Source: Streptomyces sp. NBC_00461
GTDB lineage: Bacteria; Actinomycetota; Actinomycetes; Streptomycetales; Streptomycetaceae
Length of the DNA stretch: 64,000 nt
Assembly: GCF_036013935.1 (NCBI RefSeq)
Contig: NZ_CP107902.1
Location: forward strand, 2,265,001 to 2,329,000
Direction of reading: 5' to 3'
Below, piece by piece: positions 57,372-64,000 of this stretch (its first letter is position 1; every line of letters starts with the position of its first letter). Below the pieces are notes generated by a model, which saw only the letters and a list, made by a program, of their open reading frames with translations, ran no database searches and had not been told where the DNA came from. The translations under genes were made by a program, and so were the position numbers.

Positions 57372-57980
57372 TCAGCTGCCGTCTCTCAGGTCCGCCGGCC
57401 AGTTGTCCCTGAACTCGATGTGGTCGTACGTCACCACGCACCCCGCCCCCATCGGCGACTGCGTCATGAAGCCGACCAGGGCGGCGCCCGTCTCCTTCTC
57501 CGGGCCCAGGGTGAAGAGCCGGACGAAGGTCCAGTGCTTGCCGTCGCGGGAGGCGTGGAAGGCGAAGGCACGTCCGGTGCGGCTCACTCGGAGCCAGACC
57601 GAACTGCCGTCCACGCTGAAGGAGTTGGCGTCGTCGGAGTGCCCCCGGGTGACCACCGTGCAGACGGTGGGGACGTCCGGGGAGTACTCCAGACAGAGCT
57701 TGGCCCAGGCCCGCTCGCCGACGTGGACGTACAGCACCCCGGCGTCGAAGGCCCCGGCGAACCCGACCGTGACCCGGGCGATCAGCTGGAAGTCGCCTTC
57801 GGGCGCCCCGAGCAGGCGAGGCGCGTCGGAGGCGGGCTCCAGGGCCTCGTCGGTGGGCGGCACGAAGCGGTCCTGCCGGGACCCGGCCCATCCGCTGAGG
57901 ATCCCGTCCTCGTAGGACCAGTGCCCGTCGGGGCCGTAGGTGCGGAGGGAGAAGGGCAGTTCGGGAAGTTCGACGTCCAT
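57372..57980 (-). CDS. DUF1349-domain protein (concanavalin-like)
   Basis: A 202-residue protein with the beta-rich DUF1349 pattern: GPDGHWSYEDGILSGWAGSRQDRF, GVLYVHVGERAWAKLCLEY, WLRVSRTGRAFAFHASRDGKHW. Members form a lectin-like beta-sandwich; some are linked to carbohydrate binding or regulation, but the function is unknown. No signal peptide. Its stop lies at the minisatellite edge. Confidence 0.85.
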   Translation of the reverse strand: MDVELPELPFSLRTYGPDGHWSYEDGILSGWAGSRQDRFVPPTDEALEPASDAPRLLGAPEGDFQLIARVTVGFAGAFDAGVLYVHVGERAWAKLCLEYSPDVPTVCTVVTRGHSDDANSFSVDGSSVWLRVSRTGRAFAFHASRDGKHWTFVRLFTLGPEKETGAALVGFMTQSPMGAGCVVTYDHIEFRDNWPADLRDGS

Positions 57981-58012
57981 CCACCGAGTCTCTCAGTCGA
58001 ATGTGCGGGCCA

Positions 58013-58043
58013 AGGGGCGCGGGGCTGCATCCACCGCGCCCCT
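58013..58043 (-). terminator. Hairpin after the aldehyde dehydrogenase gene
   Basis: AGGGGCGCGG (58013-58022) pairs with CCGCGCCCCT (58034-58043) around GGCTGCATCCA. It lies 6 nt beyond the stop of the minus-strand gene. The sequence AAGGGGCGCGGGG is also the start of a common Streptomyces intergenic repeat, as I recall. Confidence 0.6.
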
Positions 58044-58048
58044 GCCCG

Positions 58049-59608
58049 TCAGCGTTCCAGGCGCCCGTTGAAGCGGCGGGGCAGCCCCAGCGGGTTGTCG
58101 TCGCGCAGCTCGGGCGGCAGGATCGCCTCGGGTGCCGTCTGGTACGTCACCGGCCGCATCCAGCGCTCGATCGCCGTACCGCCGACGGACGTCGACGTGG
58201 ACGTGGTCGCCGGGTACGGACCGCCATGGTGCTGGGCGGCCGCGACCGCGACACCCGTCGGCCAGCCGTTCACCAGGACACGGCCCGCGAGCGGGGTCAG
58301 CTCGGCCAGGAGTTCCGCGCCGCGGCCCTCGCCGGCCGCCTCCTCCGAAGACAGGTGAACCGTCGCCGTGAGGTTGCCCGGCAGCCGCGACAGCACTCCC
58401 TGGACCTCGGCCTCGTCCTCGTAGCGGGCCACGACCGTGACCGGCCCGAAGCACTCCTCGAGGAGCAGGTCGTACTGGCCTTCCTGCGCCAGCTTGTCCG
58501 CCGACACCGTGAGGAAGCCCGCGCTCACCGTGTGCTCGCCGCCCGCGCCCGGCGTCACCGGGGAGTCCACGTCGGGGAGTTCGGTGCGCTCGGCGACTCC
58601 GGCGATGAAGTTGTCGCGCATGCGGTGGTCCAGCAGGACCCCCGCCTCGGTGTCACTCACCGCGTCCGTCAGGGACTTCACCAGGCGGTCGCCCGCCGCA
58701 CCGGACGGAGCGAGCACCAGGCCGGGCTTCACGCAGAACTGTCCGACGCCCAGGGTCATCGACCCGGCGAGCCCCGTGCCGATCGCCTCCGCACGCTCCG
58801 CCGCAGCGGCCTCGGTGACGACCACGGGGTTCAGGGAACCCAGCTCGCCGTGGAACGGGATCGGCACCGGACGCGCGGCGGCCGCGTCGAAGAGGGCACG
58901 GCCACCCCGTACGGAACCGGTGAAGCCGGCCGCCGAGACCAGCGGGTGCTTGACCAGCTCGACGCCCGCCTCGAAGCCGTGGACCAGGCCGATGACGCCC
59001 TCGGGAATGCCGTGCGCGGCGGCGGCCCGGCGCAGCACCTTGGCGACCAGTTCGGACAGGGCCGGGTGGTCGGGGTGGGCCTTGACGACGACCGGGCAGC
59101 CCGCGCCGAGCGCGCTCGCGGTGTCGCCGCCGGCGACCGAGAAGGCGAAGGGGAAGTTGGATGCCGAGTAGACGGCGACGACGCCCAGCGGCACCTTGTA
59201 GCGGCGCAGGTCCGGGATCGGCGGGGTCGCCGTGCCGTCCGGGTGGTTGATGATCACGTCGAGGAAGGCGCCCTCGTCGACGATGTCCGCGAAGGCCCGC
59301 AGCTGGTAGCAGGTGCGGGCGAGTTCGCCGGTGAGGCGGACCGGGCCGAGAGCGGTCTCCGCGTCGGCGGTCTCGACGAGCCCGTCCTTCGCGGCTTCGA
59401 GCTGCTCGGCGGCGGTGCGCAGGAAGGCCGAGCGCACCGCACGGTCGGCGAGCGCGCCGCGCGCCGCGAGCGCGGCCCGGACAGCGGCGTCCACCTCCTG
59501 GGTTGTGGCCTCCACCGCAACCTGTTCACGCTGCTTCCCGGTACGGGGGTCGACACTCCAGACTGGTGCTGCTGCCACCGCGGGTCCCTCCAGGTATATC
59601 TGGGTCAT
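58049..59608 (-). CDS. Aldehyde dehydrogenase (alpha-ketoglutaric semialdehyde type)
   Basis: A 519-residue NAD(P)-dependent aldehyde dehydrogenase. Catalytic Cys is in GVGQFCVKPG (about residue 290), general base Glu in FHGELGSLNP (about 254). VPLGVVAVYSASNFPFAFSVAGGD and GCPVVVKAHPDHP match the subgroup of 2,5-dioxovalerate (alpha-ketoglutarate semialdehyde) dehydrogenases of sugar-acid, hydroxyproline or glucarate breakdown. Substrate inferred only. Divergent from an IclR-type regulator, a common control for such pathways. A palindrome overlaps its promoter. Confidence 0.86.
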   Translation of the reverse strand: MTQIYLEGPAVAAAPVWSVDPRTGKQREQVAVEATTQEVDAAVRAALAARGALADRAVRSAFLRTAAEQLEAAKDGLVETADAETALGPVRLTGELARTCYQLRAFADIVDEGAFLDVIINHPDGTATPPIPDLRRYKVPLGVVAVYSASNFPFAFSVAGGDTASALGAGCPVVVKAHPDHPALSELVAKVLRRAAAAHGIPEGVIGLVHGFEAGVELVKHPLVSAAGFTGSVRGGRALFDAAAARPVPIPFHGELGSLNPVVVTEAAAAERAEAIGTGLAGSMTLGVGQFCVKPGLVLAPSGAAGDRLVKSLTDAVSDTEAGVLLDHRMRDNFIAGVAERTELPDVDSPVTPGAGGEHTVSAGFLTVSADKLAQEGQYDLLLEECFGPVTVVARYEDEAEVQGVLSRLPGNLTATVHLSSEEAAGEGRGAELLAELTPLAGRVLVNGWPTGVAVAAAQHHGGPYPATTSTSTSVGGTAIERWMRPVTYQTAPEAILPPELRDDNPLGLPRRFNGRLER

Positions 59609-59618
59609 TCACCAGGCC

Positions 59619-59636
59619 CGTTCGATATACTGAACG
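59619..59636. promoter_or_regulatory. Candidate operator between the ALDH and IclR genes
   Basis: CGTTC-N2-TATA-N2-GAACG (59619-59636), an 18-bp inverted repeat with 14 of 18 symmetric positions, is 11 nt from the aldehyde dehydrogenase start. Size and A/T centre fit IclR-family operators. The 91-nt gap also has AT-rich TGATGATGAATATG (59644-59657). Confidence 0.55.
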
Positions 59637-59699
59637 CTGTCTCTGATGATGAATATGCTGTTGGAGACTATTTCCCGTCGAACGAAGGGGTCAAGGGCG

Positions 59700-60473
59700 A
59701 TGTCGGTAGCCGAGACAGGCGGCGGGGCGCAGGTCAAGTCCGCGGTACGGACCGTTGAACTGCTCGAGTACTTCGCCGGTCGCCCCGGTATGCACTCCCT
59801 GGCGTCGGTCCAGGAAGCCGTCGGGTATCCCAAATCCAGCCTGTACATGCTACTGCGCACCCTGGTGGAGCTGGGCTGGGTGGAGACGGACGCGACGGGC
59901 ACGCGGTACGGCATCGGGGTGCGGGCGCTGCTGGTCGGCACGTCGTACATCGACGGCGACGAGGTGGTGGCGGCGGCCCGGCCGACGCTCGACCGGCTGT
60001 CGGACGACACCACGGAGACCATCCACCTGGCCCGCCTGGACGGCACGAACGTCGTGTATCTGGCCACCCGCCAGTCGCAGCACTATCTGCGCCCGTTCAC
60101 GCGGGTGGGCCGCCGCCTGCCCGCGCACTCCACCTCGCTGGGCAAGGCGCTGCTGAGCACGTACACGGACGAGCAGGTCCGCAAGCTGCTCCCGGAGACG
60201 CTCCCGGCGCTCACCGAGAACACCGTCACGGACCGGGAGAAGCTCATCGAGGAGCTGCGTCAGATCCGGGACCAGGGTTTCGCCGTGGACCGCGAGGAGA
60301 ACACCCTGGGCCTGCGCTGCTTCGGAGTCGCCATCCCGTATCGCACTCCGGCGCGTGACGCGATCAGCTGCTCGGTTCCGGTGGCGCGGCTGACTCCCGC
60401 GCACGAGCAGTTGGTGAAGGACGCGCTGTTCGACGCGCGGGACCGGCTGACCCTGGCGACCCGCAGGCTCTGA
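59700..60473 (+). CDS. IclR-family transcriptional regulator
   Basis: A 257-residue regulator. HTH domain about 12-70 (SAVRTVELLEYF, LASVQEAVGYPKSSLYMLLRTL) and an effector-binding GAF-like domain after it (RVGRRLPAHSTSLGKALLS, AVDREENTLGLRCFGVAIP). Usually repress catabolic genes until a metabolite binds, here most likely the divergent aldehyde dehydrogenase. ATG 59700 with AAGGG upstream; the frame opens further upstream in the promoter. Confidence 0.9.
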   Translation: MSVAETGGGAQVKSAVRTVELLEYFAGRPGMHSLASVQEAVGYPKSSLYMLLRTLVELGWVETDATGTRYGIGVRALLVGTSYIDGDEVVAAARPTLDRLSDDTTETIHLARLDGTNVVYLATRQSQHYLRPFTRVGRRLPAHSTSLGKALLSTYTDEQVRKLLPETLPALTENTVTDREKLIEELRQIRDQGFAVDREENTLGLRCFGVAIPYRTPARDAISCSVPVARLTPAHEQLVKDALFDARDRLTLATRRL

Positions 60474-60491
60474 CCCATAGGCTCCGGCCCC

Positions 60492-60962
60492 ATGGATGTC
60501 GTTCTCCGCGAGACCCACGACAGTGATCTGCCCGTCTTCTTCCGGCAGATGAACGATCCGGAGGCCCAGCGGATGGCCGCCTTCACTCCGAAGGATCCGG
60601 CCGACTGGGACGCCTTCACATCCCTCTGGAAACGGATCCGGGCGTCGGACGACGTCGCGCGGACGATCCTGGCCGACGGCGACGTGGTCGGCAGCGCGGC
60701 GGTGTACGGGGATCCGGGCGAGCGCGAGGTCACGTACTGGGTGGACCGCGCGTACTGGGGGCGGGGCGTGGCCACGGCCGCGCTGCGGGAGCTGCTGGCC
60801 GAGGTGCGCGAGCGCCCGCTGTACGCGCGCGCCGCGGCGGACAACGCCGGTTCGCGGCGGGTCCTGGAGAAGTGCGGTTTCCGGCTCACCGCCCGGGCGT
60901 CGGGGTTCGCGAACGCACGCGGCGAGGAGATCGACGAGGTCGTGCTGACGCTGGAGGGGTGA
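60492..60962 (+). CDS. GNAT-family N-acetyltransferase
   Basis: A 156-residue GNAT of the RimJ/RimL-like type: LRETHDSDLPVFFRQMNDPEAQRM at the start and the acetyl-CoA loop YWVDRAYWGRGVATAAL (about 83-99), then NAGSRRVLEKCGFR. Substrate unknown. It follows the IclR gene by 18 nt on the same strand, but no functional link is evident. Confidence 0.86.
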   Translation: MDVVLRETHDSDLPVFFRQMNDPEAQRMAAFTPKDPADWDAFTSLWKRIRASDDVARTILADGDVVGSAAVYGDPGEREVTYWVDRAYWGRGVATAALRELLAEVRERPLYARAAADNAGSRRVLEKCGFRLTARASGFANARGEEIDEVVLTLEG

Positions 60963-61102
60963 GGCCAGGACGAGGGCCTCTCCCCCGTCCGGCGGAGACG
61001 GATCGTCGCCGTGCAGGACGTGGGCCGGCTTCATGAACACCCGATGAGAAGTCGGGGCGGACGGGAACGATTCGGGCCCTTCCGCTCGTCTTTCTGAGCG
61101 GG

Positions 61103-62554
61103 ATGAACAAGACGATCAGGCGGGCCTCCGTCTTCACACTGCTGCTCGTGTTCGCTCTTCTGTTCAGGGCGACATGGGTGCAGTTCTACGACGGCAAGGC
61201 CCTCGCGGACGACACCGACAACCGGCGCAACGCGATGAAGACGTACGCGGAGCCGCTCGGGAACATCATCGTGGCCGGAGACTCGATCACCGGTTCCGCG
61301 GCGACGAAGGACAGCGACCTCAAGTACAAGCGCACGTACAAGGAAGGCAAGCTGTACGCGGCGGTGACGGGCTACGCCTCGCAGGCCTACGCGCCGACCC
61401 AGTTGGAGGGCATCTACCAGGATCTCCTCGACGGCACGGACAGCCGCCTCAACACGGTGATGGACACGGTCACCGGCAAGCGCGCCGATCCGGGCAACGT
61501 GGTCACGACGATCGACCCGGACGTGCAGAAGGCGGCGTACGACGCGCTCGGCGACAAGAAGGGCGCGGCCGTCGCGATCGACCCGAGGACCGGCAGGATT
61601 CTCGGGGTCGTGTCGACGCACTCGTACGACCCGTCGTCGCTGACGGACGCCAACACGGCGGGCAATGCCTGGAAGCAGTTGAACGCCGACGCGGACAAGC
61701 CGCTCACCAACCGCGCGCTGCGCCAGCCGCTGCCGCCGGGCTCGACGTTCAAACTGGTCGTCGCGGCGGCGGCGTTGGAGGACGGGCTGTACCCGTCGGT
61801 GGACGAGAAAACGACGAGCCCCGACCCGTACACCCTGCCGGGCACCACCAGGGAGCTGTCGAACGAGAACCCGAGCGCGCCCTGCGAGAACGCCTCGATC
61901 CGCACCGCGCTGCAGTACTCCTGCAACAACGTCTTCGCCAGGATGGCCGTCAGCCTGGGCCAGGACAAGGTGAGGGCGATGGCCGAGAAGTTCGGCTTCA
62001 ACGACAAGGAGCAGGATGTGCCGGTGCGGGCTTACACCAGCGTCTACCCCTCCGGCATGGACAGGTCCTCCACCGCTCTGACGGGCATCGGCCAGTACAG
62101 CGTCACCGCGACCCCGCTCCAAATGGCCATGGTGTCGGCCGCTATAGCGAACGGCGGCAAGCTGGTCTCGCCGCACATGGTCTCCCAGATCACCGACAGC
62201 GGCGGTGACGTGCTGAAGAACTACGACGACGACGCGAGCACGAAGGAGATCGTCAGCTCGGGGACGGCCCGGCAACTGCAGTCCGCGATGCAGACGGTCG
62301 TGGAGAAGGGCACCGGTACGAACGCGCAGATCCCGGGCGTGACCGTGGGCGGCAAGACGGGCACGGCCCAGCACGGCGAGAACAACAGCAAGACCCCGTA
62401 CGCCTGGTTCACGTCCTACGGGAAGGCGGGCGGCAAGGAGGTCGCCGTCGCGGTCCTCGTCGAGCAGTCGAACGCGGCCCGCTCGGAGGTCAGCGGGAAC
62501 GGCCTGGCCGCCCCCGTGGCCAAGGCCATGATGGAGGCGGCCCTCAAGAACTGA
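61103..62554 (+). CDS. Penicillin-binding protein, transpeptidase (PbpA-like)
   Basis: A 483-residue class B PBP. An N-terminal anchor (about 8-27) leads to a PBP-dimer-like region and a transpeptidase domain with SxxK GSTFK (Ser214), SxN SCN (Ser273), and KTG GGKTGTAQ (Lys418). It cross-links peptidoglycan outside the membrane; actinobacterial PbpA proteins of this size act in growth or sporulation septation. The ATG at 61103 follows only a weak GAGCGGG. No partner FtsW/RodA gene in this window. Confidence 0.92.
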   Translation: MNKTIRRASVFTLLLVFALLFRATWVQFYDGKALADDTDNRRNAMKTYAEPLGNIIVAGDSITGSAATKDSDLKYKRTYKEGKLYAAVTGYASQAYAPTQLEGIYQDLLDGTDSRLNTVMDTVTGKRADPGNVVTTIDPDVQKAAYDALGDKKGAAVAIDPRTGRILGVVSTHSYDPSSLTDANTAGNAWKQLNADADKPLTNRALRQPLPPGSTFKLVVAAAALEDGLYPSVDEKTTSPDPYTLPGTTRELSNENPSAPCENASIRTALQYSCNNVFARMAVSLGQDKVRAMAEKFGFNDKEQDVPVRAYTSVYPSGMDRSSTALTGIGQYSVTATPLQMAMVSAAIANGGKLVSPHMVSQITDSGGDVLKNYDDDASTKEIVSSGTARQLQSAMQTVVEKGTGTNAQIPGVTVGGKTGTAQHGENNSKTPYAWFTSYGKAGGKEVAVAVLVEQSNAARSEVSGNGLAAPVAKAMMEAALKN

Positions 62555-62564
62555 GCGCGGTCGG

Positions 62565-64000
62565 CTACTTCACGCCCAGGATCTGCTCCACCGGATCGAT
62601 CGCGAAGTACACCAGGAACAGTGCCGACACCGCCCACAGCAGCCAGTGCACCTCCTTGGCCTTTCCCAGCACCGCCTTGATGAGGACGTAGGCCAGGAAG
62701 CCCGCCCCGATGCCGTCCGTTATCGAGTACGTGAACGGCATCGTGGCGATCGTCAGGAACGCCGGGATGGCGATCTCGTACCGGTCCCAGTCGATGTGCT
62801 TGACGTGGGTCATCATCAGGAAGCCGACGGCGATCAGGGCGGGCGCGGCGGCCTGCAGCGGGACGATCGTCAGCAGCGGGGTGAGGAACAGCGCGAGGCC
62901 GAACATCCCGCCCGTGATCAGGTTCGCGAATCCGGTCCGCGCGCCCTCGCCGACGCCCGCCGCCGACTCGATGTACGCGGTGTTGGACGAGGCCGACCCG
63001 AGGCCACCCGCCACGGCCGCGGCGCCGTCGATGAACAGCACGCGGCCGATGCCCGGCACCTGCCCGTCCTCGTCGAGCAGCCCGGCCTCGGCGCTGATGC
63101 CGACGATGGTGCCCATGGCGTCGAAGAAGTCCGACAGGATCAGCGTGAACACCAGCAGGACCGCGGTGAGGATGCCGGCCTTCGCGAAGCCGCCGAACAG
63201 GCTGAAGTGACCGACGAGTCCGAAGTCCGGGGTGGAGACGATCTTGTCAGGCACGTGCGGGGTGGTCAGGCCCCAGCTCTTGATGTCCGCCACCGCGTCG
63301 ATGATGATCGCGACGATCGTCATGGTCACGATGCTGATCAGGATGGCGCCCTTCACCTTGCGCGCGAGCAGCGCGATGGTGAGCAGCACGCCGAGACAGA
63401 ACACCAGAACGGGCCAGCCGGTCAGCCGGCCGACCGCGCCCAGCTGGACCGGCACGGTGGTCTGGGCCACGTCCGGGATCCGGCTGACGAACCCGGCGTC
63501 GACGAAGCCGATGAACGCGATGAACAGGCCGATGCCGACACCGATGGCCTGCTTGAGCTGCTGCGGAATGGCGTTCATGATCGCCTCGCGCAGTCCGGTG
63601 AGCACCAGGACACAGATCAGGATGCCTTCGAGGACGACCAGGCCCATCGCGTCCGGCCAGCTCATCAGCGGGGCGAGCTGGAAGGCGACCACGGCGTTGA
63701 GGCCGAGGCCCGCCGCGATGGCGAGCGGGAGGTTGCCGCCGACACCCATGATGATCGTCATCACACAGGCCACCAGGGCGGTGGCGGTGACGAGCTGGCC
63801 GGTGTCGAGGGTGTGGCCGAACTTGTCCTTCGCGCTGCCGAGGATGATGGGATTCAGGACAAGGATGTAGGCCATCGTGAAGAACGTGGCGAACCCGCCG
63901 CGTATCTCCCGGCCGAAGGTGGATCCCCGCTCGGAGATCCTGAAGAACCGGTCGACGCCGTTCGCCGCTGGTGGCGCGGCACTTGGCCGGTCGGCCGTCT
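62565..64000 (-). CDS. NCS2-family purine/xanthine-type permease, truncated by the window edge
   Basis: At least 478 codons are present; the frame stays open to 64000 without a start, and reads RFFRISERGSTFGREIRGG before the first ATG at 63875, which matches the usual N-terminus of this subfamily, so the true start is outside the window. About 12-14 helices, with the NCS2 motifs GLGLNAVVAFQLAPLMSWPDAMGLVV and FVLTLILSDFFDAMGTIVGISAEAG-like segments, fit the AzgA-type adenine/guanine/hypoxanthine transporters. Substrate inferred. Converges on the PBP gene with 10 nt between. Confidence 0.9.
   Translation of the reverse strand, partial: TADRPSAAPPAANGVDRFFRISERGSTFGREIRGGFATFFTMAYILVLNPIILGSAKDKFGHTLDTGQLVTATALVACVMTIIMGVGGNLPLAIAAGLGLNAVVAFQLAPLMSWPDAMGLVVLEGILICVLVLTGLREAIMNAIPQQLKQAIGVGIGLFIAFIGFVDAGFVSRIPDVAQTTVPVQLGAVGRLTGWPVLVFCLGVLLTIALLARKVKGAILISIVTMTIVAIIIDAVADIKSWGLTTPHVPDKIVSTPDFGLVGHFSLFGGFAKAGILTAVLLVFTLILSDFFDAMGTIVGISAEAGLLDEDGQVPGIGRVLFIDGAAAVAGGLGSASSNTAYIESAAGVGEGARTGFANLITGGMFGLALFLTPLLTIVPLQAAAPALIAVGFLMMTHVKHIDWDRYEIAIPAFLTIATMPFTYSITDGIGAGFLAYVLIKAVLGKAKEVHWLLWAVSALFLVYFAIDPVEQILGVK

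Overview
The window is chromosomal DNA of a Streptomyces. Supporting signs are the very high G+C content, near-total G/C at third codon positions, many GTG starts, ATGA/GTGA overlaps between genes, complete ectABCD and cobalamin clusters, an Asp23/AmaP envelope cluster, a LAXTG sortase-E-type surface protein and GC-rich Streptomyces intergenic repeats. From memory, the gene order (pit, B12 riboswitch, cob genes, surface protein, amidohydrolase, ABC importer, ectABCD, PBP) resembles the SCO18xx core region of S. coelicolor. I could not check this. No tRNA, rRNA, CRISPR array, prophage or insertion sequence was seen, and nearly everything is recognisable core metabolism.

Layout. (1) 1-7.8 kb: CstA pyruvate-type transporter with its YbdD partner and a DUF3311 protein, divergent from a sodium:solute symporter, ECF sigma factor, small membrane protein, GH15 glycosidase and SDR. 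(2) 7.8-11 kb: Asp23/Gls24-AmaP envelope-stress cluster, with a divergent protein that looks like a tandem, decayed Asp23 protein. (3) 11-19.2 kb: crotonase, small HTH protein, ABC-F ATPase, secreted beta-propeller-like protein, two unknowns (one a probable decayed gene), alpha/beta hydrolase, class II aldolase. (4) 19.3-21.8 kb: GH25 lysozyme broken by an amber codon, then a phosphate transporter operon behind a likely PHO box. (5) 21.9-39.8 kb: cobalamin riboswitch and a long cob operon (cobD-Q-N-chelatase-O-B-I, then cobM-L-cbiG/J-cbiX-cobC), with a ZIP metal transporter inserted on the opposite strand. (6) 39.8-45.8 kb: LAXTG surface protein whose 3' end is duplicated twice downstream, amidohydrolase, PIG-L deacetylase and a polar amino-acid ABC importer. 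(7) 46-50.6 kb: class V aminotransferase and ectABCD. (8) 50.6-64 kb: ECF sigma factor with a frameshifted zinc-finger anti-sigma/mycothiol-enzyme gene, PLP enzyme, FrnE-type DsbA, GlxA-type regulator coupled to an acetyltransferase and divergent from an MFS pump, DUF1349 protein, aldehyde dehydrogenase divergent from an IclR regulator, acetyltransferase, penicillin-binding protein, and an NCS2 permease running off the right edge.

How the genes work together. The riboswitch should shut down corrin synthesis when B12 is plentiful. The cob genes combine the aerobic chelatase CobN with anaerobic-type CbiX and CbiG modules. The ZIP protein and the histidine-rich tail of CbiX point to metal supply. 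PhoP probably controls phosphate uptake. ectABCD makes ectoine and 5-hydroxyectoine for osmotic and heat protection, under a promoter containing a long palindrome.

The most interesting points are sequence-level events rather than a clear new system: the amber codon in the lysozyme, the frameshift in the anti-sigma gene, the 194-bp triplication of a cell-wall sorting signal in which the two extra copies read LAEAG instead of LAETG, an intergenic repeat element that has entered the cobB reading frame as a Pro-rich linker, and several unassigned palindromes in divergent promoters.
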